Notes under the pieces: model-generated
Databases searched by the model: none
The model's input: the letters and a program-made list of their open reading frames with translations, nothing else
What the model was told of the DNA's origin: nothing
Part shown: positions 22,899 through 33,943 of the stretch, in pieces
Layout of the letters: each line of letters starts with the position of its first letter
Numbering within the stretch: position 1 is the first letter of the stretch
Source: Schizophyllum amplum
Taxonomy: Eukaryota; Basidiomycota; Agaricomycetes; Agaricales; Schizophyllaceae
Reading direction: 5' to 3'
Length of the DNA: 38,371 nt
Assembly (NCBI GenBank): GCA_007026445.1
Contig: VDMD01000186.1
Location: 1 to 38,371 of the forward strand
Program-made: the position numbers and the translations under genes

Positions 22899-25843
22899 TT
22901 ATGCATGAGCCATTACAGTCATAGGCGCGTCGATCTGCATTGCATCGTCCAAATCCGCGTCCAAACCGAACATGCCGTCGTCCATCTCCCCTAGGATATA
23001 GTCGATCATGTAGCTATCCTGCACGAGCCTGCTCATTCGTGCAAGATGACGCTCCGTGTAGGGCACCAAGGCTTCAATGACTTCCCTGAGTGCGGTGCTG
23101 CCTGCGCCGTTGCCCATGTGAAGGTCGCCGGACGAGAGCGCATTCTCCCCCTGCTCATCGGTGAATGCCGCCATAACCTCCTCCGCCGAGCGTAGCTTTA
23201 CAATGGCGTAGAGCGCGCGCTGAGCGACAGCGCTCGTCTTGGCGTTCGCATTCCAGTCGCGCAGATATCGGAGGAGCTTGCACAATTCGGCACCTTCCAG
23301 TGTGCGAAGCACCTCGTCGACCGATGCGGATCCGGTAATAGACGTCTGCCTGTCTTCCGCAGAAGCACCGACGGTCTTGAACAGAGAGAGAAGACGGCCA
23401 GGCTGCGATAGTGAAAGCGATATTTGTATCGCCTTGCGGTAGTCGTGTAAGGATAGATAGTTCATGAAGAGTTGCTCCCTGCAATGCATGAGCATCGTGC
23501 GAGTCTGCCAGCGAAGATGCAAGGCTTACTGTTGCACGGCTTCTGTCCTTTGATCCTCCTTCTCCTTCCGCGCCTCAATGGTGTTATCCTCCCAGAAAGT
23601 GAGAACGGAATCGGCAGCGCCAGATATAATCTTGCGCTCGTCTGAGCTGATCGCGAGAGCCCACACCTACTCGATGTTCAGCAAACATAACGAGGGAAAG
23701 CCAAGTGCATCTCACCTTGTCCTCGTGATTGTCGAGAGTTGTCATGCACTCTTCCTCCCGCACATTCCACACCTTGACGAGTCCATCGGATGCTGAGCTG
23801 ACCATTTGCATGCCCGCGTTGAGGAAGTCGACCCGCAAAACGGAATTTGTGTGTCCTTCGAACGTCTTCACGCAAGAGAAATCGTCGAGGTTCCACAGCT
23901 TCACCGTCTTGTCGCCACTACCCGTCGCCAGAACGCGCTCCTCCCTGCCGAAGCGCACGCTCCATACGCCTCGCTTGTGCCCTTTGCACGTCCCGAGTGG
24001 GCGGAGTTCGCCTATTGCATCTATAGCCCACACCTTCGCAGTGCGATCCTGGGAGCCCGAGACCAATAATCTGTCGTTGGGCGCGACGTCGAGCGAGTTG
24101 ATATCCTTGTCATGCGCCTTGAGCGTGGTAAGACTCCGGCATTTAACGAGGCTGTCGCTCATCGGATGATCGTGCACGCCTGTCAGATCCCACATCTTGA
24201 TTGTGCGGTCCTGGCTACCGGTGAACATGAAAAGGTGACCGCCAGTTGTTTCTCTATTACGAGACATGGCGACGGCGCCGACGCTCTCAGCGTGACCTTC
24301 GCATACGGCGACGCAGCGATAGCGTACGTCCGCGTCCGCGTCTACAGGCGCCCATATGCGAGCCGAACGGTCTTTGCTTCCGCTAACGAGAAGACGCGAG
24401 TCGGCGCTGTGGTCGAGACAGAGAACAATGTCGGCGTGGCCCTCCAAAAGACGCGCATCGGAGGTGGAAGCGGAGTAGAGTCGTATCAAAGACGAGTTCG
24501 TAGCCAAAGCGACGTGCGTGTCGCGATCGTCAGGAGATGTCTGGGATCTCGGCGAAAGGAAGGTAGCGTCGACAATCTCGTCGTTGTAGCCGATCAGTTG
24601 ACGGACGAGGGTGCGGGTGGCGAGGGAATGGAAGAGTATGTTCTGATCGGCGTGTACGGAAATAATCAGGGCTTGAGAGGGCACATATCTGCGTGGAACA
24701 GTCAGAACGCTTGTGCACGTTAGGGACTTGACCTACAGTGCCTGCATGATTTGTTGCCTCTCCTCTTCATCGTCGGAGATGGCATTGTACTCCATGCCGA
24801 GGCTGTAGAGCACCTTGCCGGAGTTGCAATCCCACACTTTGACGGCACCGCTTGCGCCGGCCGTATAGAAGATGAGTCCGCCGTTCGACGACGAAGCGCC
24901 GCCTTCGGAGTGGACGAGGCCGCACGCTTCCACCGACTCCAGGATTGGTATCGTTTTAAATAACACCGATGTCGTCGGGTTCTCCTTCGCCTTTCCCTTC
25001 TTGGTTTTTACTGGCGCGAGATGCTTCAAGGTGTCCGCCAGATCCCACACAAGGACGACCGAATCTCGACCACCGCTGATCAGCCATCTGCCGTCGGGCG
25101 AGACGTCCAAGCCACGCGGGACGGAGACATGTCCCTCGAACAAGGCATCCGGCTTGACCACACCACCAGTTTTAGCAGCGTGCTTCGCGAGATCAAACAT
25201 ACGGATGCGAGTGTCGACGGAGGCCGTGAACAGATGCATTCCATGTGCTGGTGAGAGGCTGAAGGTCAAGGCGCTGACAACACCGCCGTGTCCTTTGAAG
25301 ACGTGTGTGATGAAGCCGCGGGCGAGGTCCCACACTTTGACGACACCGTCCGCGGATCCAGATGCGAGATATGTAGAGGTGGGGTCAATCGTGCAGACAT
25401 GGACGGGTGCATCATGTGCGCGAGCGACCACTCGAGATGGCTGCACCAGTTTCGTTTCGCCGTCTTTTGGGATGTCGAAGATTCGAAGGGAGAGGGAAGA
25501 CGAGAAGACGGCGAGCTGAGCACCGTTCGCAGTGAGTGCTAGGGATGTAACTTCTTCAGTGTCCTGATACTTCTTCAGTACGCGGAACCAGTGTAAGAGA
25601 CATCACGCACGCTAGAAAAGCGGCATATTTCATCTCCAGAGGAGACGTCTGTGAGGAGCAACTCGTCCGAAAGGGCGGTCACTAGCTTCGTCCCATCCTG
25701 GGTGATCGCGACAGGTCCACCTGTATATATGGGTCCCACCACACGCGCCTTTTTGAAGCTGCAGGCAGTGAGGGGATGCTAATGTTTTGTCAAGAGTACA
25801 CTCACGATGTTTTGAGTTTGGAGCGCGCTACAGCGGACGACAT
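22899..25843 (-). CDS. UTP13: U3 snoRNP / SSU processome WD40 protein Utp13
   Basis: Component of the UTP-B subcomplex, needed for early 18S rRNA processing in the nucleolus. Exons: 25806-25843, 25611-25758, 24737-25572, 23716-24688, 23530-23666 and 22899-23478. They sum to 2712 nt and give 903 residues with no frame correction. Two tandem beta-propellers are built of WD40 repeats, for example YLASGSADGVVKVWDLARGF, MFTGSQDRTIKMWDLTG, LVSGSQDRTAKVWAID, LATGSGDKTVKLWNLDD and MVSSASDGLVKVWNVRE. The C-terminal Utp13 domain runs from EQLFMNYLSLHDYRKAIQIS through LCKLLRYLRDWNANAKTS to MSRLVQDSYMIDYILGEMDD. The second intron (25573-25610) is only 38 nt. The start MSSAVARSKLKT is chosen because it leads directly into the spliced FKKARVVGPIYTGG strand. 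Confidence 0.95.
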
Positions 25844-26103
25844 GGCTGATGTTCTGGCGAAGACAACAAGCAGCGACTTTTTCGGCCTCGATCGATCGGT
25901 AATCTTGTGCGGCCCGGACTTCCGAGCATTGTTAAACGTGTGCCGTCGACATCAACATAGCATTGCAACTACAACAGTATTTTATACAATCCAGCGAAAT
26001 TAAGTCAAGAAGTATTCTGGAGCAACTGTGAGGTCGTGACAGGTTTCTGCAAGCGTCCATGTGATTACCATTATAGCAAAGCAATGGACCAAGAGCCGAG
26101 CAG

Positions 26104-27753
26104 TTATTGATACTGTGGAGGGCCTTGGGTCGGCGGCCCTGGCATCGGGGCTCCAGGCATTTGAGACATGGACATCGACTGCCCAGGAATCGGGGGCCAT
26201 GCATGTGAGGACCAGGCGGCGGCGGCGGCGCGATATTCGGCCCCAGATTCATTGGCGCATTCACGGGCTGGAACCCCTGCAGTACTCCCGCCCGCCGCAG
26301 GCCCTCCACGACGCGCTCAGCGTCCTTCCTTCTGCGAGACTCCTCGTCCAGATGCGCCTGCGTCGAATTTAACGCGTTGCGAGTACGAGACGCGTCGGCC
26401 TGCGCCTGCGTAAGCTCGTCCGAGAGGCGCGTGATGGTCTCTGCTGATTGGCGCCGCAGTGCAGCAAGCTCTATCTGAAGTCGATCAACAATAGAGCCGT
26501 CACCGGTTTCGGTATTCTCTGCTGCTGCTGTAGGAGGCTTCGCCGCCGCGGGCGCTGCCTTGGTGCCATTCGCGTAAGGTTGCTGAGCATGAACTCGTGC
26601 TTTCAGCCTCCATCGACGAACTACGCCACCATTGGCGGTGGTCTTGACTGTATCGCCCGTGGAGTCCACCTCCTTGCGCGTGTCTTCCTCGCTCTCGTAC
26701 TCGTTATCGTCGCGTTCGTCGTCTTTCTCGCCGACGGCGTCAGCATCTCCCTCTGCATCCACGTCGTCCCCGATCTGATTGGACGTAGATGCCCCATTAT
26801 CGTCCATGGCAGAATCCTGATCGGCCTCAGCTGCCTTCTTGGCTTTCGCAGCTCCTGGCTTGCCGCGCTTGCGAGGTCGCTTCGTGCCAGGCGGCGCGTT
26901 GAGATTCACGGTCCAGTATGAGCCGAAGCCAGGGTCGTTAGGTGCGCGAGGCTGGCGTTCAAAGAGCCGATTCAGTGAAAGATGGTGGCGGACGGATTGC
27001 TGCACGTAGCGTTAGGTCAAAGCATCCATTACACGCTCGCGACGACGTACCTTCCAAGTCTGTCCTGCGCTCTGGAAGTAAACATACTTCTCCTCCATCG
27101 CCGCGTAGATTCCGCGAATCGTAAGCCGCTTTTGAGGGCTCCCCAGGATCGCGCATCGAAGAATGACAGGAAGAGTGTGCTGAGGCCGTCCGTCCGTGTC
27201 GGGCAGACAAGCAAGGGTGTCTGGGCAGTCGGGATGAGGCTGATGATCGACAGGTGCGGGCCCCTCCCTATAGCGAGAAGGAGGCGCGGCCGGGACGGCT
27301 ATTGTGGGATCGGCAGGCTGCAGTGGCTGCTGCTGCTGGACGTGATATGGCATCTGAGGGAAGGGGGGAGCATTCGTTGGACCAGATGGCCCAAACAGCT
27401 GTGGCGCGGGGGGAGGTGGTATTTGTTGAGCTCCTTGTACGGCTAGAGGCTGCGCTGGTACAGCCTGAGGAGGGGGCACCGGTGGCATGGAGGTGTCCTG
27501 CGATGGCTGTGGCGTCGCGCTATGGGGAGGAGGGAATGGTTGCGGAGACGGCAGCAATGCATTGGCTTCTTGCACGGAAGGCCCTGTTGTAGGTGGCTCC
27601 TGCGCTGGCCCATCCGTCTCCATAGGTGTTGATTCTGGAGTGGCCACCGCGACTGGTTGTGTGCTCGGAGTCGCTTGCTGCGCCTGCGCTACCTGGGAGC
27701 CTTCAGCGTCAGACGCAGAGACCGGTATCGATGCATCTTTCGCGGATTCCATT
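26104..27753 (-). CDS. Fork-head domain transcription factor
   Basis: DNA-binding winged-helix regulator. The start MESAKDASIPVSASDAEG at 27753 is followed by a long Pro/Gln/Ala-rich region. The fork-head domain is split by one intron near 27010-27060: DTLACLPDTDGRPQHTLPVI, QKRLTIRGIYAAMEEKYVYF then TWK, and after the intron QSVRHHLSLNRLFERQPRAP and GFGSYWTVNLNAPPGTKRPR. A basic KRPRKRGKPG patch after the domain looks like a nuclear signal. Further on is a coiled coil (LQIELAALRRQSAETITRLS). The C-terminus needs one more G in the run 26192-26196; then it reads MHGPPIPGQSMSMSQMPGAP and ends PPQYQ with TAA 26104-26106. Without the correction the frame enters Cys-rich unlikely sequence to 25932. 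Target genes are unknown; the wing and helix 3 are typical. Confidence 0.9.
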
Positions 27754-28227
27754 GTGTATTTGACGCGGCGGCCGAACCTGAGAGCGATGTATCGTCGGAA
27801 CGAGTACCGCAGACAACTGCAAAAAGGGCTGACAATGAAGAGAGTCAACAAGTTGTGCACTTATTGTTTCTCTTGGGTGGCCGTAGGTGAGAGTCGGTTG
27901 GAGAGGAAGGAGAGCCTGCAGGCCACCGAATGGATTTTGGTTGACTTTCCTATGGGTGTCGATGGACGTCTGTGTGAGCTGGCCTGGTTGCAAGGCCTCA
28001 TCACGTGAATCCTGTTTGTACCTGTTTTCAAACGGGGTGTCGTCTTTTGTTCGGGCCATGAGAGCTACTGGGAAGGCATGCCCACTCTCGAGCAGCACAA
28101 GCGTCTATGAATTATGTTGTTTTGTAGGTACTGTAGGCGAGATGATAGTGTACAACAGATACGGGATAAGATAGCGGCGACAAGACGACAGCCATAACAC
28201 GGGATATACGACATAAGTGACCCTGAA
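27754..28227. other. Intergenic region upstream of the fork-head gene
   Basis: About 470 bp between two minus-strand genes. No conserved coding frame and no repeat stand out. It is the promoter of the fork-head gene and the 3' end of the Zn2Cys6 gene. Confidence 0.4.
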
Positions 28228-31200
28228 TTACATACCATACTGGTTCGAGTTCGGATAGTCATACGGATATCCTGCGAAGACCTCCGGATTCGTCCCACCC
28301 TGCTGTATCCATCCCATCTGCGGGTTGGCGAACTGCTGGCCAGCAGCGGTCGCGCCGGGGACCGCCATGCCACCTGGGCGGCCTGACACGGGCATCTGTT
28401 GTAGCTGAGCGGGCTGTCCGAACACATCTCCAGTCGGCTCCTGCATGCCGCGCGGCCACCATTCGTAGCCGGGGTAGAACGACGTGGACGGCTCGATACC
28501 AGGTATGTCGAGGCCCAACATATGTGCCATGATCCTCTGGCTGAGGTCGCGCATGCCATTTTGAGGCGAGGGCTCCTGGCGAGCGTTGCTGTACGTGCCA
28601 AAGGCCTCGCGCTGCAAATAGTCGGAGTTCTTCTGGTCTTCCGGACCGAAAGCGTTGTCGAGGTCTCGCTTGCGGTCGGACCTGTCACCAGCGCCCTGAG
28701 GGACAGAGAAGGCCTTCTCATATCCGAGCTTGACGCCGTCAAGAAGTTCCCAAGCGCGAGCAGCACTAGGCCATACAACCTGTTCACCGGAGTTCAGAGC
28801 ATTGTCTGCGTGCGGTGGCCATTTTAACATACCTGCATTTCTTGCAAGGCCGTAAGGCACTGGCGCAGACCGAGCGACGCTTGTAAGTTGGACGGGCGTA
28901 CTGTCACTGTACGGATGATCAGTCCACTGCACTGCAATACCGAGCTTGCATAACTAACATGTCAAGATATGCATTATGCTATGGCGCTGGTCAGTCGACT
29001 GGATCGTGCGAGTTGCGGCAAAGCACTCACCCTGACGCAAGCAAGTAAGCGGTAAGGAAGGGCGAAGTCCGTTGTAAAGAATAACGCTCGCGTAGCAAAT
29101 TGACTGTGAGACGTCAGCTTGAGCGAAAGCGACGGAGGGGTTGATATGCACTTATAGCGCTAACGTGACTGGCCGCTCCCTGGGCGAGGTCGAATGCCTT
29201 TCCGCCAATCGTGGACTGGCCGTGGTCTGTCACTCTAAGGCAACGATCAGACTCGCAGGCTCAGATACAGTATGTGTACGTACTCCTTCCAGTTGGGTAT
29301 ACTTGAAGATCGTTAGTTATTGTCAGACGTATACGAGCCTGTCACTTACAAGGCGCGGTGTAGCAGGAGGATGGCACCCCAGTACCGGACGTGCAGTATC
29401 AAAACGTGAGGAGGGGGAATCGGCCGTGTCGTACTCGCTAGGTCGAATTGCAAGTTATCAGGTATATCGAGATACCAGCGATGAAGGGCATTCTCCAATT
29501 CCTCCAAATGGACACGTTTGTTCGAGCTGCACGGCTCGCGGACGGGGTATATTTCGGTGACAATGTTGCCCACGATGAGACCTAGGGAGAGGGTCAACTT
29601 CGGACGGCAACGTAGTGCTGGCTGGTGGAATTACATAGACGACATTGCGCACGAAACGCAGACATAAAGCGTGCTGGCACTGGCTGATATGCCACGTTAG
29701 CTGATGCCACAGGTTGCCAAGGCTGTTCCTCCTCGTCCTGTTATGGCTTAGAAGATGCTTGGAGCCACAAGACTGACCACTCACGGAGTCGATCTCGGGA
29801 AGATGCGTGTCATGATCTCCGTCCTTGATCATGATAGGGCGTCCTATTCGATGACAGGTTAGCAACGCGGATGATACAGCGCCGAGAACACTACCAACCC
29901 ATGTACATCGATGCGTATCTGAAGAAGGTTGATCAGCTTACTATCAATCGAAGAGAGATATTGACCCTCACCTGTCCGCCAGCATGCAAGTCCACCAGAT
30001 CTGTCGGCGTGTCTGGATCTCTTCCGGAGCGAACAGCATATGACCGTGTATCTTCCAGGAGCCCGGGTCGCAGTTAAGACCCAGGTCAATTGCCATGCGA
30101 ATGGCCATTCCTAATCAGCGACACACTTTCAGCGAATGAGGCTCGCGTTAGACGGCTAACGTACCGATGTATAGCCAGCCGTGCTCCATGCTGCCAAGAC
30201 CGAATTCCCGATAACCCAAGAGAAGGAGCGACTGCACTGTAGAAGGCTGGGAGCGGTGGAACGTCCGTGCTGCGCAGAAACCCTGTCAGCGCTTCGTTGG
30301 CCTCGAATAGACGTATACCCACTCAGAATCTTGATGGCTGAGTTGCACCATTCACATCCTTGTTCCCACATCTTGCCGCCAAGACTCGTTACAGGCGGAG
30401 GCTCGTCGAGGAACCGGGCAGTGATGGCGAAGACGGAAAGTAGGAGGAGATCATTGACTTTCTGGGATGACTCGGGTTTGGGGCTGCCGCCAGTCGAATG
30501 ATCTGACGGGCTCCCCTTGCTAGAAGTGCCGCTTTTGCTAAAGTACTATCAGTCTCTTGACATGATGCATACCAGATTGCATACCGTGCATTGTATTCAG
30601 ACAAGAAACGACCCTTGTGGATGGCGGGGAAAATGGGGTGGATGTAGGTGAAATAGAGGTCCAGCATCTTGTCTTGCAGGTCGTATGAGGGCATGTTGAC
30701 CTCGACTTCCTCTTCCACGAAGGCGCCTTCCATCTCTTTCTTCGTTGGCGGCCAAACGCGAGCCATCGGCAACTTCCTGTTTGAGTTCAGGCTTCAGGTT
30801 ACGACCGATACCACAGTTTGTTTACGTACCAGATACCACCCTCTATTCTATCGTCTGTACGATCGTTGCGTCGTAGGAGATGTAGACCGCTCGTCTTGCC
30901 ATGGAATCGTACCTGCGAATCAAGTCATGAGCCACAATTTACCTTTCGGTACCACAAGATCCGCACTTCTTGATGTTCATCCAAGGAGAGTTCGCCCATC
31001 CCCTCTGTGTCGGGCTCCATACTGGCGCCATCGCGTTCCCTGACGTCTGCGCCGCGTCATGAGTGGTTCGCATTGGCGTTAAGGTGGAAGGCCTACCTGC
31101 GTCGAAAGTGTACATCTCGTTCCAGTTGGGGGGTTGAGGCACAGCTGGGGACACGGGGGAGTCGCCCACCCGTCGCCGCTGGACGAGTCGGACTCCGGAG

Positions 31201-32191
31201 CTTTCGAAAGGTGAATTTGAGTTGTAGGCGGGCATCCCGTTGCTCGACGATGCGGTATATGGAGCACGCGCAGATACGGCGGCGAGCCGCTCCGCAAGTC
31301 GGTCTTGCCATTCTTTCGTAGGCACGACAGCAAGGCCGCGATCTGGAAGTGCGTCAGCAATGGAGGGGAAGTAGATGGGGGTAATCAACGACCTTTGCTT
31401 GAGGAGACGATTTCGCGGGAAACACGAGATTGACGTCTGGAGCGGGAAGAGTCGCGGCTGCCCATAGAGGACTCATTGCTGCGGAGAATGGAGGAGAATA
31501 TATCTTCCTTGGTTGCGCCGTCCGTCTGTCTCCCAGAAGGCCCCTGAACGTCGAGTTTGAGTCAGGGCGACGCTCAAGGGTTAACAACGAGACGCACATA
31601 TGGGCCCATGTCCACCCTGTCGATGATCTCGCGGGCGAGCTCATCTTGTCGCATCGTCTGCACAAGGTCTTGCACCTTGGGGTCCCGACATTGAATGAGC
31701 GCTCCGAGCAGGGATTCGACTTGGTGCCATCGTTGCTCGATGGCGTGTATATAGCCCTTCGGGGGGCCCCGCTTGTAGCTCGACCTATCGAGCTGGGTGA
31801 GCAGTCCCTCTCTGGCGTGTGCAGCGTCTGGCTCACCTAGAAAGGTGCATGCTTGATGGGTCAAGGACTCGACGTCAGTCTCGGGGATCAAACGCTGCTT
31901 CAAAGATCTCGAACCTGTACCCGCGAGCGCACAACTTTTGCATTGGGAATCCGTCGGGCCGCGTTCGCACTTAGACTGAGAGGGTGTCCGTCAGCGATAG
32001 ACGGCAGGAGGGTCCTGGGAGCCCGGCACACCTTCGTCTTTCTGCATTGATCGCAGGCTGCGGGGTGGGTCAGAGACGGTATGCGGGCTCCGAAGACTGC
32101 GCCTACCTCTGCTCGATCTCTTCCGGTTACCGTTCAGATGATCCTGCCCAGTCTCCTCTTCAGAACCGTCGTCTGTGTCGTGGAAGTTCAT
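28228..32191 (-). CDS. XlnR-type Zn2Cys6 transcription factor with fungal-specific middle homology region
   Basis: Binuclear zinc-cluster activator. The zinc cluster is assembled from four exons: MNFHDTDDGSEEETG at 32191, then ACDQCRKTK, SKCERGPTDSQCKSCALAGT, and ACTFLG, giving the six cysteines. After it come YKRGPPKGYIHAIEQRW and a short coiled coil (QVESLLGALIQC), the linker arrangement seen in XlnR-like regulators. Further exons carry the fungal_trans domain: LQDKMLDLYFTYIHPIFPAI, HKGRFLSEYNARYAIWY, then EELENALHRWYLDIPDNLQF and HVLILHVRYWGAILLLHRAL. The last exons encode SAARAWELLDGVKLGYEKAF and a Gly/Pro/Gln/Met-rich activation-type tail ending NSNQYGM. More than ten introns are present, and middle exon borders are approximate. 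The regulated pathway cannot be told from here. Confidence 0.85.
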
Positions 32192-32478
32192 GCTAAAAAT
32201 TTCGATGATGGACGACGGACACAAAGCGTGAAGAGCTCGATGACGACTGGACGACTTCTCAATCCAGTAGCCCACGGTTCACGTGCGCAATATCCGTCTT
32301 ACATAAGTATTCGGTTCGATTGGTGTACATGGTAGATACTTAGACATCCTTCCAGCGCTCTGACTCGGGCTCACCAGCTCCTTGTGCGATCGCTACGGGC
32401 AAGGTACCTGCCTACGATAGTGGCTCCTGTCGAACGTCTGCAAGCGCTGGGTATGTCGCGCACCCTGCTAGCGATCAA
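32192..32478. other. Spacer upstream of the Zn2Cys6 gene
   Basis: About 290 bp between the NIPSNAP stop and the Zn2Cys6 start. No gene or repeat is seen. Confidence 0.4.
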
Positions 32479-33684
32479 TCACTTCAACGGACTGAAGGAC
32501 AGCGGCGACAAAATGTAAGAGTCCATCCCCTTGGCGAGTTCGGCGGTCTGCACGAGCAGGCTCAGTCTGGAAGCGCAGGCAGGAATGGATGATGGCATAC
32601 CTTCGACACAGTCTCCGCCCACCCATCGACCTTCCAGGCATTCTCTCTTAACTCCTTCCTCTGCTCCATGCTCCTGCGAAACTGGTCAAGCCGCCGACAT
32701 CACCGCAGACAAACTGCCTTACTGGTATTGCCACAGATGATGCACTTCGTGAAGGTGTCCGACCTGGTATCTTTTCAGCGGCGAACACACGGAGAGGCGA
32801 ATGACTTGCCTGCGAATACCACGCCCTACCGGAGAGACAATTGGCGTCGCGCCTCGATGCCTCGCCGCCTAATGAATCTTTAACGGCCACGTTCATGAAC
32901 ACCAGTATAATTGCACGCACCAGGTATGCTCCCATTCTAGCAGCTTCCCTGGCTTAAGCAGGTAAGACCGCAATTCAAAGATGCCTCCATGGATATGAGG
33001 GGGTGCGGTGGGCACCATGGCGAACTCGGACGCCAGTTGGAGGGTTCTGGAGTTCAGGAAAGGCCGCATCGCGTTGTAAGCAGATACGTGCTACGCAAAT
33101 CGCAGTCAGCAATGGAAGAAGACGGTGACATCGCAAGCACCAACCTGTGGCTCATGATTAACGAGTGCCATAGTCTTGTCGTACCCTCCATAATGCTCAT
33201 ACTCCAAGATATGGATGAATGTGTCTTGCTCGCCGACGATGACCTCCCAGCTGTGTGGATGTTTGTTGTGCGCCTTGAGGCTGAGTAGGCCATGTACTCA
33301 CCTTCCGGAAAGCTTGACATGAAGCTTGGAATCGTCTTTCACTCCGCCATAGTACGCCTCTCTGTGACCGGTCAGAATACAGAGAGGGACGAGTGCAATT
33401 GCCACGCACGCAGCCTTCTTGTAATCCTCCACCTTGTCCGGCTTCACCTTGTGCACCTCAAAACCATGAATGTACTTGCCACGGCCCACAAGCCGTCCAT
33501 GCTGCTGGATGAGCTCTTCCCCCTCTTTCTTCGCCTCAGGCGATCCGTGGAGGATGGACTGGCGCGGGATGAGCCTCGCCCGGCTGCGCCACGCTCACGA
33601 ACACACCTGGACAGATATGGCGCGCGCACCGATAGCTGGGGCCAATCCCTGGCGAGCTATGCGCTGCGATAGTCTGGGGATCAT
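32479..33684 (-). CDS. NIPSNAP family mitochondrial protein
   Basis: Mitochondrial dimeric alpha-beta-barrel protein. In animals NIPSNAP1/2 serve as mitophagy signals; the fungal role is little known. Exon 1 encodes a presequence, MIPRLSQRIARQGLAPAIGA. Later exons give SILHGSPEAKKEGEELIQQH, RGKYIHGFEVHKVKPDKVED, YYGGVKDDSKLHVKLSG, SWEVIVGEQDTFIHILEYEH and YNAMRPFLNSRTLQLASEFA. The second half follows: HIHGGIFELRSYLLKPGKLL, EWEHTW, then GAWYSQ, VGHLHEVHHLWQY and ENAWKVDGWAETVSK. The end is TAELAKGMDSYILSPLSFSP, LK and TGA 32479-32481. Three homopolymer bases are missing (near 32680, 32825 and 32839). One intron (32764-32809) has a GC donor. Confidence 0.9.
32764..32809 (-). other. GC-AG intron in NIPSNAP gene
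   Basis: On the minus strand the exon ends TATTCGCAG, the intron starts gcaagtcatt and ends ataccag, and the next exon starts GTCGGACACC. This joins WYSQ to VGHLHEVHHLW as the family requires. Confidence 0.7.
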
Positions 33685-33943
33685 GCTTGAAGGAGTGAAC
33701 AAGTAGGAACAGAAGCGGAGGAACACGAGAAAACGACGAGAAAGGCGGTCGTGATGCGGCGCGTGCGGCCATTCAGTCGCGTGGCCGCGTTGACGTCAGT
33801 GGGGATAATGCGGGGTAGACAAGGCCGCGGGCTTCCACTTCAGCAAAGTAACTCAGTCACTAAATTACATACATACTGGCGAATCTCTTCTTTGCATCGC
33901 AACGAGGTTACGCATTACCACAGGCAAGACATCTATGTCTGAT

